Of a stretch of 64,000 nt of DNA, positions 53,516 through 62,078 are shown piece by piece; positions within the stretch are counted from its first letter, which is position 1; each line of letters begins with the position of its first letter. This DNA is from Sulfuritalea sp. (lineage in GTDB: Bacteria; Pseudomonadota; Gammaproteobacteria; Burkholderiales; Rhodocyclaceae). The position numbers and the translations under genes were made by a program. The notes beneath the pieces were generated by a model. It was not told the DNA's origin. It worked only from the letters and a program-made list of their open reading frames with translations, and made no database searches. Where the stretch lies: positions 1 to 64,000 of the forward strand of contig JADJQA010000043.1 of the NCBI GenBank assembly GCA_016712985.1. The letters are read 5' to 3'.

Positions 53516-53926
53516 TCAGACGAAAGGATTGCTTGTCTTCGTGCCAGTCCCGCGAAAATCGTCGATGTTGCGGGTTACCACTGTCAAGTCATGGATCAGT
53601 GCAATCGCCGCAATCTGCTTGTCTATCGGATGTTCATGACGCGGGGACAGCAGCCGTCCCCACACCTGCGCGCATTCCTCGTCGAAGCCCAATATCCTGT
53701 CGCCGTAGTCCGCCACGACCAGATCAAGCCATTTTTCAAGCTTCCTGGCCTGGGGAAGATCGCCGCGATGCCGGATATTCTCCAGCCCTCGTCGAATTTC
53801 ACCGATTGTTTGCACGGACAAATAGAGGTTCTCGGCTTCGACCGCGCGGAAAAACCTTTGAACACCCGGGTTCGCCTTCCTTCCTTTGCGGGCCTCGCTG
53901 ATGACATTGGTGTCCACCAGGTACAT
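53516..53926 (-). CDS. FitB/VapC-type PIN-domain toxin
   Basis: 136 aa, an RNase toxin candidate. PIN motifs: 'MYLVDTNVISEARKG' (first Asp and Asn), 'LSVQTIGEIRRGLENI' (Glu) and 'PIDKQIAAIALIHDLTVVTRN' region (Asp). ATG at 53926; an upstream ATG at 53950 overlaps the antitoxin and adds eight residues. Preceded by an antitoxin gene with 8 bp between, in the standard antitoxin-toxin order. Specificity unknown. Confidence 0.88.
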   Translation of the reverse strand: MYLVDTNVISEARKGRKANPGVQRFFRAVEAENLYLSVQTIGEIRRGLENIRHRGDLPQARKLEKWLDLVVADYGDRILGFDEECAQVWGRLLSPRHEHPIDKQIAAIALIHDLTVVTRNIDDFRGTGTKTSNPFV

Positions 53927-53934
53927 GTCGGCTG

Positions 53935-54147
53935 CTACCCATTTCGGCAATCGAAGTCGGAGTCTTCACCAACATTCGGCATGCTCGAGAAAACCTCGGC
54001 AACAGACCGACGCTTCGGGCGCTGGAGAACGGTTCTCAGAATCTCACGATGCTCCGCTTCGGCGCTTCTGCCATGAGATGCCGCCAGTTGCTTGAGTGCC
54101 AAGGCAACATCCTCGTCGACATTTCGAACCACAAGATTGGTAGCCAT
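53935..54147 (-). CDS. FitA-like ribbon-helix-helix antitoxin
   Basis: 70 aa from ATG 54147 (MATNLVVRNVDEDVALALK). 'NLVVRNVDEDVALALKQLAA' is the RHH/Arc DNA-binding pattern; 'SHGRSAEAEHREIL' resembles FitA (…GRS.E.E.R.IL). The C-terminal tail (VFSSMPNVGEDSDFDCRNG) probably wraps the toxin. It should autoregulate the pair and neutralise the PIN toxin. Confidence 0.85.
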   Translation of the reverse strand: MATNLVVRNVDEDVALALKQLAASHGRSAEAEHREILRTVLQRPKRRSVAEVFSSMPNVGEDSDFDCRNG

Positions 54148-54444
54148 GGTTGCCTCCTTGATTGGAATCATTGATAGCAGCATACCCAAGGTCTGATTGC
54201 AATGCAATCAGACTTCGACCTTTGGCGTCCGCGTCTGGAGTTGGCCGCCGCCTGAACCAGGCTCCACTCCTTGGGACGGCGGGTTAAGTCAGCCAGCCGC
54301 CGCTCGAAACCACATGATTTCAGCCCCGCTGGTGCCGGCTCCCGCCACTTTGCGGACCATGATGCTTCTCGCCCCGACCGAGCGCTCCGGTTCGTCGCTC
54401 GCCTGCCGGCGCAGCGCCGATTTCCTTGAGGCTGGATCGATAAA

Positions 54445-54458
54445 TTGATTGATATCAA
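54445..54458 (+). promoter_or_regulatory. Perfect FNR/Anr box upstream of napD
   Basis: TTGATTGATATCAA (54445-54458) matches consensus TTGAT-N4-ATCAA exactly. Centre at 54451.5. A TAGGAT hexamer at 54480-54485 sits about 31 bp downstream of the centre, the spacing of class II FNR activation (box near -41.5). The predicted start is near 54493, leaving about 86 nt of leader before napD. Anaerobic induction of the nap operon follows as inference. Confidence 0.85.
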
Positions 54459-54578
54459 GGCCGCAAACCGCTACAGGCCTAGGATGCTGCCGTGCACAAG
54501 CACCTGTTCGTCCGCGCCGATGGAAGCGCGACGGCGAGGCGGCAGCGCCGACTTGTGGCGGACAACCGGAGTAATGCA

Positions 54579-54872
54579 ATGAACATATCAAGCGCCATCA
54601 TCCACGTCCTTCCGGGTAACGTGGCGATCGTGCGGTCCGGACTGGCGATGGTGCCCGGCGTTGAAGTACATGGCATTTCTCCCGAGGGGAAGATGATCGT
54701 CACCATCGAAACCGCGGACGAAGGCAGCAATGCCGACACCTACCAGCGTATCGGCCAGCTTGACGGCGTGATGTCGGCGGCCATGGTTTACCACCAAACC
54801 GAATCCGAGCCAGAAATGGAAGTTTCAGTCGAGGTCAGGCGCCAGCCTGTGCCACAAAACAAGGAGATCTGA
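54579..54872 (+). CDS. napD: Nitrate reductase chaperone NapD
   Basis: 97 aa from ATG 54579 (MNISSAIIHVLPGNVAIVRS); the frame upstream is not family-like. NapD binds the Tat signal of NapA and prevents early export. 'AIIHVLPGNVAIVRSGLAMV' and the C-terminal 'GVMSAAMVYHQTE' match the family. First gene of napDAGHB, 1 bp before the napA start. Confidence 0.9.
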   Translation: MNISSAIIHVLPGNVAIVRSGLAMVPGVEVHGISPEGKMIVTIETADEGSNADTYQRIGQLDGVMSAAMVYHQTESEPEMEVSVEVRRQPVPQNKEI

Positions 54873-54873
54873 A

Positions 54874-57423
54874 ATGAAACTGACGCGTCGTGAATTCATC
54901 AAGACCAACGCCATCGCCGCAGCAGCCACCACCGCGGGCATGAGCATTCCCGGCGTGGCGCTGGCCGCGGCGCCCGAGGGTCAGGACGGCGTGCGTTGGG
55001 ACAAGGGTGTCTGCCGCTATTGCGGTACCGGTTGCGGCGTGCTGGTCGGCGTCAAGGACGGCCGCGTGGTCGCCACCCAGGGTGACCCGGATGCTCCGGT
55101 GAACAAGGGCCTCAACTGCGTCAAGGGCTATTTCCTGTCCAAGATCCAGTACGGCAAGGATCGCCTGATGCGGCCGCTGCTGCGCATGAAGGACGGCAAG
55201 TTCGACAAGAACGGCGAGTTCGCGCCGATTTCCTGGGATGCCGCCTTCGACATCATGGCGCAGAAGGTCAAGGCCACGATCAAGAATCCGGATCAGGGTC
55301 CGTTCGGCGTTTCGATGTTCGGCTCCGGCCAATGGACGGTGTGGGAAGGCTATGCCGCCAACAAGCTGATGAAGGCCGGCTTCCGCAGCAACAGCATCGA
55401 CCCGAATGCGCGCCATTGCATGGCCTCCGCCGTGTTCGGCTTCATCCGTACCTTCGGCGCCGACGAACCCATGGGAGTCTATGACGACATCGAACATGCC
55501 GATGCCTTCGTGCTGTGGGGCGCCAACATGGCCGAGATGCACCCGATCCTCTGGTCGCGCGTCACCAATCGCCGCCTCACCGCGACTCACGTCAAGGTCA
55601 ACGTGCTCTCGACTTTCACCCATCGTTCCTGCGAACTGGCCGACGCCGAGTTGATTTTCAATCCGCAGTCCGACCTCGCCATCCTCAATTACATCTGCAA
55701 CTACATCATCCAGAGCGGCAAGGTGAACAAGGATTTCGTCGCCAAGCACGTGAATTTCCACAAGGGCGTCACCGACATCGGCTACGGTTTGCGGCCCAAT
55801 CATCCGCTGGAGCAGGTCGCCGGCAACAACGGTTATCCCGGCGCCGACGGCAAGCCCAAGGGCAACCCGATGAATTCCTCGCCGATCACGTTCGACGAGT
55901 TCGCCAGGTTCGTTTCCGAATACACGCTGGACAAGACGCACGAGATTTCCGGCGTGCCCAAGGACAAGCTCGAAGCGCTGGCCAAGACCTATGCCGATCC
56001 GAAGACCAAGGTCACTTCGTTCTGGACCATGGGCTTCAACCAGCACACGCGCGGCACCTGGGTCAACAACATGATCTACAACGTGCACCTGCTGGTGGGC
56101 AAGATTTCCGAGCCCGGCAACAGTCCCTTCTCGCTGACCGGCCAGCCCTCCGCCTGCGGCACCGCGCGCGAGGTGGGCACTTTTGCCCACCGCCTGCCCG
56201 CCGACATGCTGGTGGCCAATCCGCAGCACCGCGAGTTCGCCGAAAAGACCTGGAAGCTGCCGGCCGGCACGATTTCCGAGCGCATCGGCTACCACGCCGT
56301 GCTGCAGTCGCGCATGCTGAAAGACGGCAAGATCGGCTTCTACTGGACCTCGACCACCAACAACATGCAGGCCGGGCCGAACGTCAACGGCGAGATCTAT
56401 CCGGGTTGGCGCAATCCGAAGGCTTTCGTTGTCGTGTCCGACGTGTATCCGACGGTATCGGCGCTATCGGCCGACCTGATCCTGCCCTGCGCGATGTGGA
56501 TGGAAAAGGAAGGCGCCTTCGGCAACGCCGAGCGCCGCGGCCAGTTCTGGCGCCAGCAGGTCAAGGCGCCAGGTGAAGGCAAGTCCGACCTCTGGCAGTA
56601 CATGGAGTTTTCCAAGCGCTTCAAGGTCGAGGAAGTCTGGCCGGCCGACCTGCTCGCCAAGGCGCCCGAGTACAAGGGCAAGACCCTGTACGACGTGCTC
56701 GATGCCAACGGCCAGTGCGACATGTATCCGAAGTCGGAGTGCGCCAGGGTCAATGCCCACGCCTGGGCCAACTACACCAACGACGAGTCGGATGCCTTTG
56801 GCTACTACGTGCAGAAGGGCCTGTTCGAGGAATATCGTCGCTTCGGCCTCGGCAAGGGCAAGGACCTCGGCGAATTCGACACTTACCACAAGGTGCGCGG
56901 CCTGCGCTGGCCGGTGGTGAATGGCAAGGAAACCCTGTGGCGCTACCGCGAAGGCTACGATCCCTATATCAAGGCCGGCGAGACGCTGAAGTTTTACGGC
57001 AAGCCCGACGGCAAAGCGGTGATTTTCGCGCTGCCCTACCAGCCCGCCGCGGAAATGCCGGACAAGGACTACGACCTGTGGCTGTGCACCGGCCGGGTGC
57101 TGGAGCACTGGCATAGCGGCTCGATGACGCGGCGCGTCCCGGAACTCTACAAGTCCTTCCCCGATGCAGTGGTGTGGATGCATCCCAAGGATGCCGAGAA
57201 GCGCGGCATCAAGCGCAACGACGTGGTCAAGGTGTCCACGCGACGCGGCGAGATCGAGCTGCGCGTCGACACCAAGGGCCGCAACAAGATGCCGGAAGGG
57301 ATGGTCTTCATTCCCTTCTTCGACGAGCATCGCCTGGTCAACAAGCTCACCCTGGACGCCACCTGTCCGATTTCGAAAGAAACCGACTTCAAGAAGTGCG
57401 CCGCCAAGGTGGTCAAGGCCTGA
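54874..57423 (+). CDS. napA: Periplasmic nitrate reductase catalytic subunit NapA
   Basis: 849-aa molybdopterin (bis-MGD) enzyme reducing nitrate to nitrite. Twin-arginine signal 'MKLTRREFIKTNAIAAAATT', [4Fe-4S] cysteines in 'VCRYCGTGCGVLVG' with the fourth in 'GLNCVKGYF', and the Mo-ligating Cys in 'PNARHCMASAVFGF'. Family length is about 830. It receives electrons from NapB; maturation needs NapD. Confidence 0.97.
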   Translation: MKLTRREFIKTNAIAAAATTAGMSIPGVALAAAPEGQDGVRWDKGVCRYCGTGCGVLVGVKDGRVVATQGDPDAPVNKGLNCVKGYFLSKIQYGKDRLMRPLLRMKDGKFDKNGEFAPISWDAAFDIMAQKVKATIKNPDQGPFGVSMFGSGQWTVWEGYAANKLMKAGFRSNSIDPNARHCMASAVFGFIRTFGADEPMGVYDDIEHADAFVLWGANMAEMHPILWSRVTNRRLTATHVKVNVLSTFTHRSCELADAELIFNPQSDLAILNYICNYIIQSGKVNKDFVAKHVNFHKGVTDIGYGLRPNHPLEQVAGNNGYPGADGKPKGNPMNSSPITFDEFARFVSEYTLDKTHEISGVPKDKLEALAKTYADPKTKVTSFWTMGFNQHTRGTWVNNMIYNVHLLVGKISEPGNSPFSLTGQPSACGTAREVGTFAHRLPADMLVANPQHREFAEKTWKLPAGTISERIGYHAVLQSRMLKDGKIGFYWTSTTNNMQAGPNVNGEIYPGWRNPKAFVVVSDVYPTVSALSADLILPCAMWMEKEGAFGNAERRGQFWRQQVKAPGEGKSDLWQYMEFSKRFKVEEVWPADLLAKAPEYKGKTLYDVLDANGQCDMYPKSECARVNAHAWANYTNDESDAFGYYVQKGLFEEYRRFGLGKGKDLGEFDTYHKVRGLRWPVVNGKETLWRYREGYDPYIKAGETLKFYGKPDGKAVIFALPYQPAAEMPDKDYDLWLCTGRVLEHWHSGSMTRRVPELYKSFPDAVVWMHPKDAEKRGIKRNDVVKVSTRRGEIELRVDTKGRNKMPEGMVFIPFFDEHRLVNKLTLDATCPISKETDFKKCAAKVVKA

Positions 57424-57477
57424 GCGGACACAGAGCATGGGGAGTCGTGAGGAAAGCGGGCTCCCCGGTGAGGGATC

Positions 57478-58341
57478 ATGGACAACGAGAACAAGCCCAG
57501 TGCCGCGGCGCGGCGCCAGTTCCTTGCCGATACCGCGCGCATGGCCTGCGGCGTCGGCCTGCTGGGGCTTGGCGTCGGGCTGTACGCACGGCATGCCAGG
57601 GCATTGCCGCCGGCTGCCATCCGGCCGCCCGGTGCATTGCCGGAAACCGAGTTCTCCGCGGCCTGCATCCGTTGCGGCCTGTGCGTGCGCGATTGCCCCT
57701 TCGACATCCTGCACCTGGCCAAGCCGGAGGAGCCCATCTCCACCGGCACGCCCTACTTCGTCGCGCGCCAGGTGCCCTGCGAAATGTGCGAGGACATCCC
57801 GTGCGTGAAAGCCTGCCCGACAGGCGCGCTGGATCATTTCCTGAAGGACATCAACAAGTCGAAAATGGGTCTGGCGGTGCTGGTCGACCACGAGACCTGC
57901 CTGAATTTCCTGGGTCTGCGCTGCGACATCTGCTATCGCGTCTGCCCGGTGATCGACAAGGCCATCACGCTCGACCGGCAGGTCAACGCGCGCACCGGAC
58001 GGCACACCCATTTCATCCCCGTGGTGCATTCCGATCACTGCACGGGTTGCGGCAAGTGCGAGAAGGCCTGCCCGACCGAGGTGGCCTCGATCAAGGTCTT
58101 CCCGCTCTACATGGCCAAGGGCCAACTGAGTTCGCACTACCGGCTGGGCTGGGTCGAGAAGGAAAAAGCCGGCGGCAGCCTGGTGGCCCCCGACGTCGAA
58201 CATCGCTACAACCTGCCCGAAGGGATGAAGTACGAAAGCGGCAAAGGACTGTCGCCCAGCGTTCCTTCCGCACCTGCGCCGGCCTCGCCGCCCGGCAGCG
58301 GGTCAGGGCTGCCCAGGGCATTGCAGGGCAGCAAGCTGTGA
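57478..58341 (+). CDS. napG: Ferredoxin-type protein NapG
   Basis: 287 aa periplasmic iron-sulfur protein carrying four [4Fe-4S] sites: 'CIRCGLCVRDCP', 'CEMCEDIPCVKACP', 'CDICYRVCP' and 'CTGCGKCEKACP'. Twin-Arg-like start ('ARRQFLADTARM'). With NapH it moves electrons from menaquinol or ubiquinol to NapB. It ends in an unusual Pro/Ser/Gly-rich tail of about 30 residues. The stop overlaps napH (GTGA). Confidence 0.93.
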   Translation: MDNENKPSAAARRQFLADTARMACGVGLLGLGVGLYARHARALPPAAIRPPGALPETEFSAACIRCGLCVRDCPFDILHLAKPEEPISTGTPYFVARQVPCEMCEDIPCVKACPTGALDHFLKDINKSKMGLAVLVDHETCLNFLGLRCDICYRVCPVIDKAITLDRQVNARTGRHTHFIPVVHSDHCTGCGKCEKACPTEVASIKVFPLYMAKGQLSSHYRLGWVEKEKAGGSLVAPDVEHRYNLPEGMKYESGKGLSPSVPSAPAPASPPGSGSGLPRALQGSKL

Positions 58342-59264
58342 ATGCGATGCCTGCGAAGCCCGGCGCCGAAGCCGTTGCCGCGAAGGGCTGGCTGCCTGCG
58401 CACAAATGGCTGCTGTTGCGCCGCTCCAGCCAGATCGGCATTCTCTTGCTGTTCCTCGTCGGGCCCTGGTTCGGCATCTGGATCGTCAAGGGCAACCTCA
58501 ATTTCAGCTACACCCTGAACTTTTTGCCGCTGACCGATCCCTATGTCATCCTCCAGTCGCTGCTGGCCCGACAACTACCGGAAACGCTGGCACTGTTCGG
58601 CGTGACCATCGTCGTCCTGTTCTATCTGCTGGTCGGCGGCCGCGCCTATTGCTCCTGGGTTTGTCCGGTCAACCTGCTGACCGATTTCGCCTACTGGCTG
58701 CGCGTGCGGCTCGGCATCAAGGGCAGCGCGCACATCAGCCGGCCGACGCGCTACTGGATGCTCGCCATGACGCTGGTGTTGGCGGCGGTGACCGGCAGCA
58801 TCGCCTGGGAGATGGTCAATCCGGTATCCATGATGCATCGCGGGCTGATCTTCGGCCTCGGCCTGGCCTGGACGGTGCTGCTTGCCGTGTTCCTCTTCGA
58901 CCTGTTCGTCATGCGCCACGGCTGGTGCGGCCACCTGTGTCCGGTCGGCGCCTTCTACAGCCTGATCGGCAAGCTTGCGGTGGTGCGCGTCAGGCTGCCG
59001 GCCCGCGCCGCCTGCAACGACTGCATGGACTGCTTCGCGGTCTGTCCCGAACCGCAGGTGATCCGGCCGGCGCTGAAAGCCATCGGTGGCACGCCGCCGG
59101 TGATCCTGGAAGCCAACTGCACCAACTGCGGCCGTTGCATCGATGTCTGCTCGAAGGATGTCTTCGCCTTCGGCACCCGTTTCGGCAATACCGTCGTACC
59201 CGTCGCCGGCGTCCCGCAGGCGGCGCCGATCAACCTTCAATCTCGTCCGGGGAGTCCATCATGA
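58338..59264 (+). CDS. napH: Quinol dehydrogenase membrane component NapH
   Basis: About 308 aa from GTG 58338 (GTGA overlap with napG; ATG at 58347 is an alternative). Four membrane segments, cysteine pairs 'CSWVCPVNLL' and 'CGHLCPVGAF' near the cytoplasmic face, and two ferredoxin motifs 'CNDCMDCFAVCP' and 'CTNCGRCIDVC'. In the absence of NapC it is probably the quinol oxidase site. Overlaps napB start by 4 bp. Confidence 0.93.
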   Translation: MNAMPAKPGAEAVAAKGWLPAHKWLLLRRSSQIGILLLFLVGPWFGIWIVKGNLNFSYTLNFLPLTDPYVILQSLLARQLPETLALFGVTIVVLFYLLVGGRAYCSWVCPVNLLTDFAYWLRVRLGIKGSAHISRPTRYWMLAMTLVLAAVTGSIAWEMVNPVSMMHRGLIFGLGLAWTVLLAVFLFDLFVMRHGWCGHLCPVGAFYSLIGKLAVVRVRLPARAACNDCMDCFAVCPEPQVIRPALKAIGGTPPVILEANCTNCGRCIDVCSKDVFAFGTRFGNTVVPVAGVPQAAPINLQSRPGSPS

Positions 59265-59692
59265 ACAAAACCGTCACCATCCTTCTGGCGTCGCTGCTGA
59301 CCGTCATCGTGGGTTGCGCCAGCTACGAGCCCCTGGTTTCGCTGCGCGGCAGCGATGTCGCCGCCGCCGACAAGGCTCCGGCCGCCACGTCCTATGCCGG
59401 CAAGCGGCCGGGTACGCAGCCGACCATTGCCCGCACCTACGCCCAGCAGCCGCCGGTGATTCCTCATGCGGTGGACAATTTCGACGAAGTGACGCTGGCC
59501 GAGAACCAGTGCCTGGATTGCCACGGCGCGGCCAATTACGTGAAGAAGAATTCGCCGAAGATGGGCGACAGCCATTTCCTCGCCGCCACCAAGGCTTTCG
59601 ATGCCTCGCGCCATGTGTGCAGCAGTTGCCATGTCGCCCAGGTCGATGCGCCGGCGCTGGTCGAGAATCGCTTCATCGGCAACATCAAGTAA
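59261..59692 (+). CDS. napB: Periplasmic nitrate reductase small subunit NapB
   Basis: 143 aa diheme cytochrome c: CxxCH at 'CLDCHGAANYVKK' and 'CSSCHVAQVDAP'. It passes electrons to NapA. The signal region reads 'LLASLLTVIVGCASYEP', whose Gly-Cys resembles a lipobox, so it may be a lipoprotein rather than soluble, which is unusual for NapB and untested. Ends 11 bp before the convergent napF stop. Confidence 0.9.
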   Translation: MNKTVTILLASLLTVIVGCASYEPLVSLRGSDVAAADKAPAATSYAGKRPGTQPTIARTYAQQPPVIPHAVDNFDEVTLAENQCLDCHGAANYVKKNSPKMGDSHFLAATKAFDASRHVCSSCHVAQVDAPALVENRFIGNIK

Positions 59693-59703
59693 GGCGCGAC
59701 GGC

Positions 59704-60177
59704 TCAGGCAAGACTGATCGCCGTCACCGGGCAAGGCGCCACGCAGGCGCCGCAGCCGGTGCATGAACCGGCTTCGACCTCCGCCACCGGCGGCCCGCCG
59801 AGGCGCGGGCTGAAACGGATCGCCGCCACCGGACAGTGGTCGCCGCACACGCGGCACTCCACACCCTGTCTGGCCAGACAGCCAGGTCCTATCTGAGCCT
59901 TGATCGCCCAGGGTATCGCCTGGCCGGTCGCCCGCGGCAAGGCGCCGTCCTTGCAGGCAAGCGCACAGGCCCCGCAAAACGTGCATTCGCCGCGCTTGAA
60001 ATCCACCTCTGGATAGCCGCGCACCACGACGATGATTCGCGTCGGGCAGACCGGAATGCAGTCTCCGCAGCGCGAGCAGGCATCGAGGAAGCCCTCCTCG
60101 GCCAGGGCCCAGGGCGGGCGTTGCGGCGGGCGAGCGGCCTTGAAATTACCCCGCAGGAATTGTCGGCGACTGACCAT
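59704..60177 (-). CDS. napF: Ferredoxin-type protein NapF
   Basis: 157 aa from ATG 60177 (MVSRRQFLRGNFKAARP); the longer frame to 60330 is not family-like. Four clusters of ferredoxin cysteines: 'CSRCGDCIPVCP', 'CTFCGACALACKDGA', 'CRVCGDHCP' and 'CTGCGACVAPCP'. NapF helps insert Fe-S into NapA. It is oriented opposite to napDAGHB and meets napB head to head (convergent), instead of leading the operon as usual. Confidence 0.9.
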   Translation of the reverse strand: MVSRRQFLRGNFKAARPPQRPPWALAEEGFLDACSRCGDCIPVCPTRIIVVVRGYPEVDFKRGECTFCGACALACKDGALPRATGQAIPWAIKAQIGPGCLARQGVECRVCGDHCPVAAIRFSPRLGGPPVAEVEAGSCTGCGACVAPCPVTAISLA

Positions 60178-60291
60178 GCGCTTACCTGATTGAACCCATT
60201 GGCGGATTCTGCCTGTGCAGCGCGGCTTGCGCCAGATTGTTCGCAGAACTTCCGCGCCGCGGCGGGTCGCGCCCGACGCGCCAAACATTCG

Positions 60292-60321
60292 TTGACGCAT
60301 ATATCTTGTCAAGCGTATATT
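60292..60321 (+). promoter_or_regulatory. Promoter with overlapping dyad, giving a leaderless arsR
   Basis: TTGACG (60292-60297) and TATATT (60316-60321) with an 18-nt spacer; both hexamers match 5 of 6 of consensus. The start would fall near 60328, directly before the ATG at 60329, so arsR has no leader and no ribosome site. The spacer holds an imperfect dyad around CTTG-T-CAAG (60304-60312) flanked by TATA-type arms, a candidate ArsR operator. Confidence 0.65.
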
Positions 60322-60328
60322 AGCGGCC

Positions 60329-60667
60329 ATGGATACTCAGCTCATGTTCGACGCACTCGCCGATGCCACGCGGCGCCGGATTCTTGCGCTGCTCGTGGAT
60401 CAGGGCGAATTATGCGTCTGCGAATTGACGGCCGCTCTGAACGACATCCAGCCCAAGATCTCACGCCATCTGGGGGTGCTGAAAGATGCCGGCATCGTGA
60501 TCCCGCGTCGCGAAGGCACGTGGATGTTCTACCGCCTTGCCGACGCGTTGCCGGCCTGGGCCGATGCCATGCTGGAAACCCTGCCGAATGGCGCCGTCCC
60601 GGAGCTCAAGGCCGATCTGAAGCGGCTGAAAGTCATGGAAGGGCGCCCCGAGCGCTGCGCTGCGTGA
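60329..60667 (+). CDS. arsR: ArsR-family metalloid/metal-responsive repressor
   Basis: 112 aa winged-helix protein. 'GELCVCELTAALNDIQPKIS' contains the CxC pair of the As(III)-type ArsR helix (the E. coli repressor has ELCVCDL). Recognition helix 'IQPKISRHLGVLKDAGIV' follows. It likely binds its own promoter dyad and is released by thiol-loving metalloids. The next gene, an ArsP-type permease, begins 13 bp later. Confidence 0.88.
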   Translation: MDTQLMFDALADATRRRILALLVDQGELCVCELTAALNDIQPKISRHLGVLKDAGIVIPRREGTWMFYRLADALPAWADAMLETLPNGAVPELKADLKRLKVMEGRPERCAA

Positions 60668-60680
60668 ATCGAGACTCGCC

Positions 60681-61730
60681 ATGACTGCGCTGACCGAAAC
60701 CGGCCACATGCCACGCCGCCCGCCCTGGGCCTGGCTGATTCTCGGCTTCGTCGCCTGGGTCGCGGCCTATGCCAGCCTGGTTCCCTTTGCCGATGCCGCA
60801 ATCGCCGCGCTGGGCCTTAGCCGCGAGACGCATCTGGGCGAAGCCGTGCATTTCTTCTTCTACGACACGCCCAAGGTGTTGCTGCTGCTGACCGGCATCG
60901 TGTTTTTGATGGGCGTGGTGCATACCTTCGTTTCGCCCGAGCGCACGCGCGCGATGCTGTCCGGCAAGCGGCTCGGCGTCGGCAACGTGATGGCGGCGAG
61001 CCTCGGCATCGTCACGCCTTTCTGCTCCTGTTCGGCGGTGCCGCTGTTCATCGGTTTTCTATCGGCGGGCGTGCCGCTGGGGGTGACCTTCTCTTTCCTG
61101 GTCTCGGCGCCGATGGTGAATGAAGTGGCGCTGGCGCTGCTGTTCGGCATGTTCGGCTGGAAGGTGGCGGGGCTCTACCTGATACTCGGCCTCACCGTCG
61201 CCATCATCGCCGGCATGGTGATCGGCAAGCTCAACATGGAGCGCCATCTTGAAGACTGGGTGCGTGAGATGCAGGCCAGCCAATCGGTCGAGTATGTTGG
61301 CGAACAACTGCACTGGGCCGAACGCATCGATGCCGGCGTCGCCCATGTCAGGGAAATTGTCGGCAAGGTGTGGCCCTACATCCTCGCCGGCATCGGGCTC
61401 GGCGCGGCCATCCACGGCTATGTGCCGGAGGATTTCATGGCCTCGATCATGGGCCGTGACGCGCCCTGGTGGTCGGTGCCGGCTGCCGTCGCCATCGGCG
61501 TGCCGATGTACACCAACGCCGCCGGCATCATCCCGATCGTCGAGGCGCTGATCGGCAAGGGCGCGGCGCTGGGCACCGTGCTGGCCTTCATGATGAGCGT
61601 GATCGCGCTGTCGCTGCCGGAAATGATCATCCTGCGCAAGGTGCTCAAGCTGCCGCTGATCGCCACCTTTGCGGGCGTAGTCGCCGTCGGCATCCTGGTC
61701 GTCGGCTATGTCTTCAACGCTGTCCTGTAA
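60681..61730 (+). CDS. arsP: ArsP-type permease (DUF318)
   Basis: 349 aa with about ten hydrophobic segments. 'GIVTPFCSCSAVPLFIGFLS' is the signature of ArsP/DUF318 permeases; the Cys pair inside the membrane binds trivalent metalloids in characterised organoarsenical exporters. A second half repeats the fold ('PMYTNAAGIIPIVEALI'). Substrate is inferred from the adjacent ArsR. Confidence 0.82.
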   Translation: MTALTETGHMPRRPPWAWLILGFVAWVAAYASLVPFADAAIAALGLSRETHLGEAVHFFFYDTPKVLLLLTGIVFLMGVVHTFVSPERTRAMLSGKRLGVGNVMAASLGIVTPFCSCSAVPLFIGFLSAGVPLGVTFSFLVSAPMVNEVALALLFGMFGWKVAGLYLILGLTVAIIAGMVIGKLNMERHLEDWVREMQASQSVEYVGEQLHWAERIDAGVAHVREIVGKVWPYILAGIGLGAAIHGYVPEDFMASIMGRDAPWWSVPAAVAIGVPMYTNAAGIIPIVEALIGKGAALGTVLAFMMSVIALSLPEMIILRKVLKLPLIATFAGVVAVGILVVGYVFNAVL

Positions 61731-61741
61731 GGAGCCTGTGC

Positions 61742-62062
61742 ATGGCTGATTCCCCGCTGCATCCTTCCATCGTGGCCATGGTCTCGCTCGCCGCCAACAT
61801 CGCTGCCAATCATCCGAAGAACGGTCTCTGCCAGCTCGAACGCCTGCGCGGCTTCGGCATTGCCGAAGAACAGATCGACATGGTGGTCGATATCGCGCGC
61901 CACATTCGCGACGAAGCCGGGCAGGTGCAGGACCACGCCTTCAACGAGGAAGCGCAGCGCGCAATCGTGCCGGCCGCCGTATCGCCGGCGCCGACTATCG
62001 AACCCGAACGCGCCAAGGTCGCCTGCTGCACGCCGACCGCCAAGGGAAATTCCTGCTGCTGA
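61742..62062 (+). CDS. Small protein with Cys-rich C-terminal tail
   Basis: 106 aa from ATG 61742 (MADSPLHPSIVAMVSLAANI). The first 65 residues are helical and remind of carboxymuconolactone decarboxylase-like small helical domains, but the match is weak. The end 'VACCTPTAKGNSCC' has four Cys in 14 residues, suggesting thiol-based metalloid binding. It lies within the ars-like operon between arsP and a thioredoxin-like gene, 11 bp after arsP. Confidence 0.7.
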   Translation: MADSPLHPSIVAMVSLAANIAANHPKNGLCQLERLRGFGIAEEQIDMVVDIARHIRDEAGQVQDHAFNEEAQRAIVPAAVSPAPTIEPERAKVACCTPTAKGNSCC

Positions 62063-62078
62063 AATCCTGGAGACCCGA

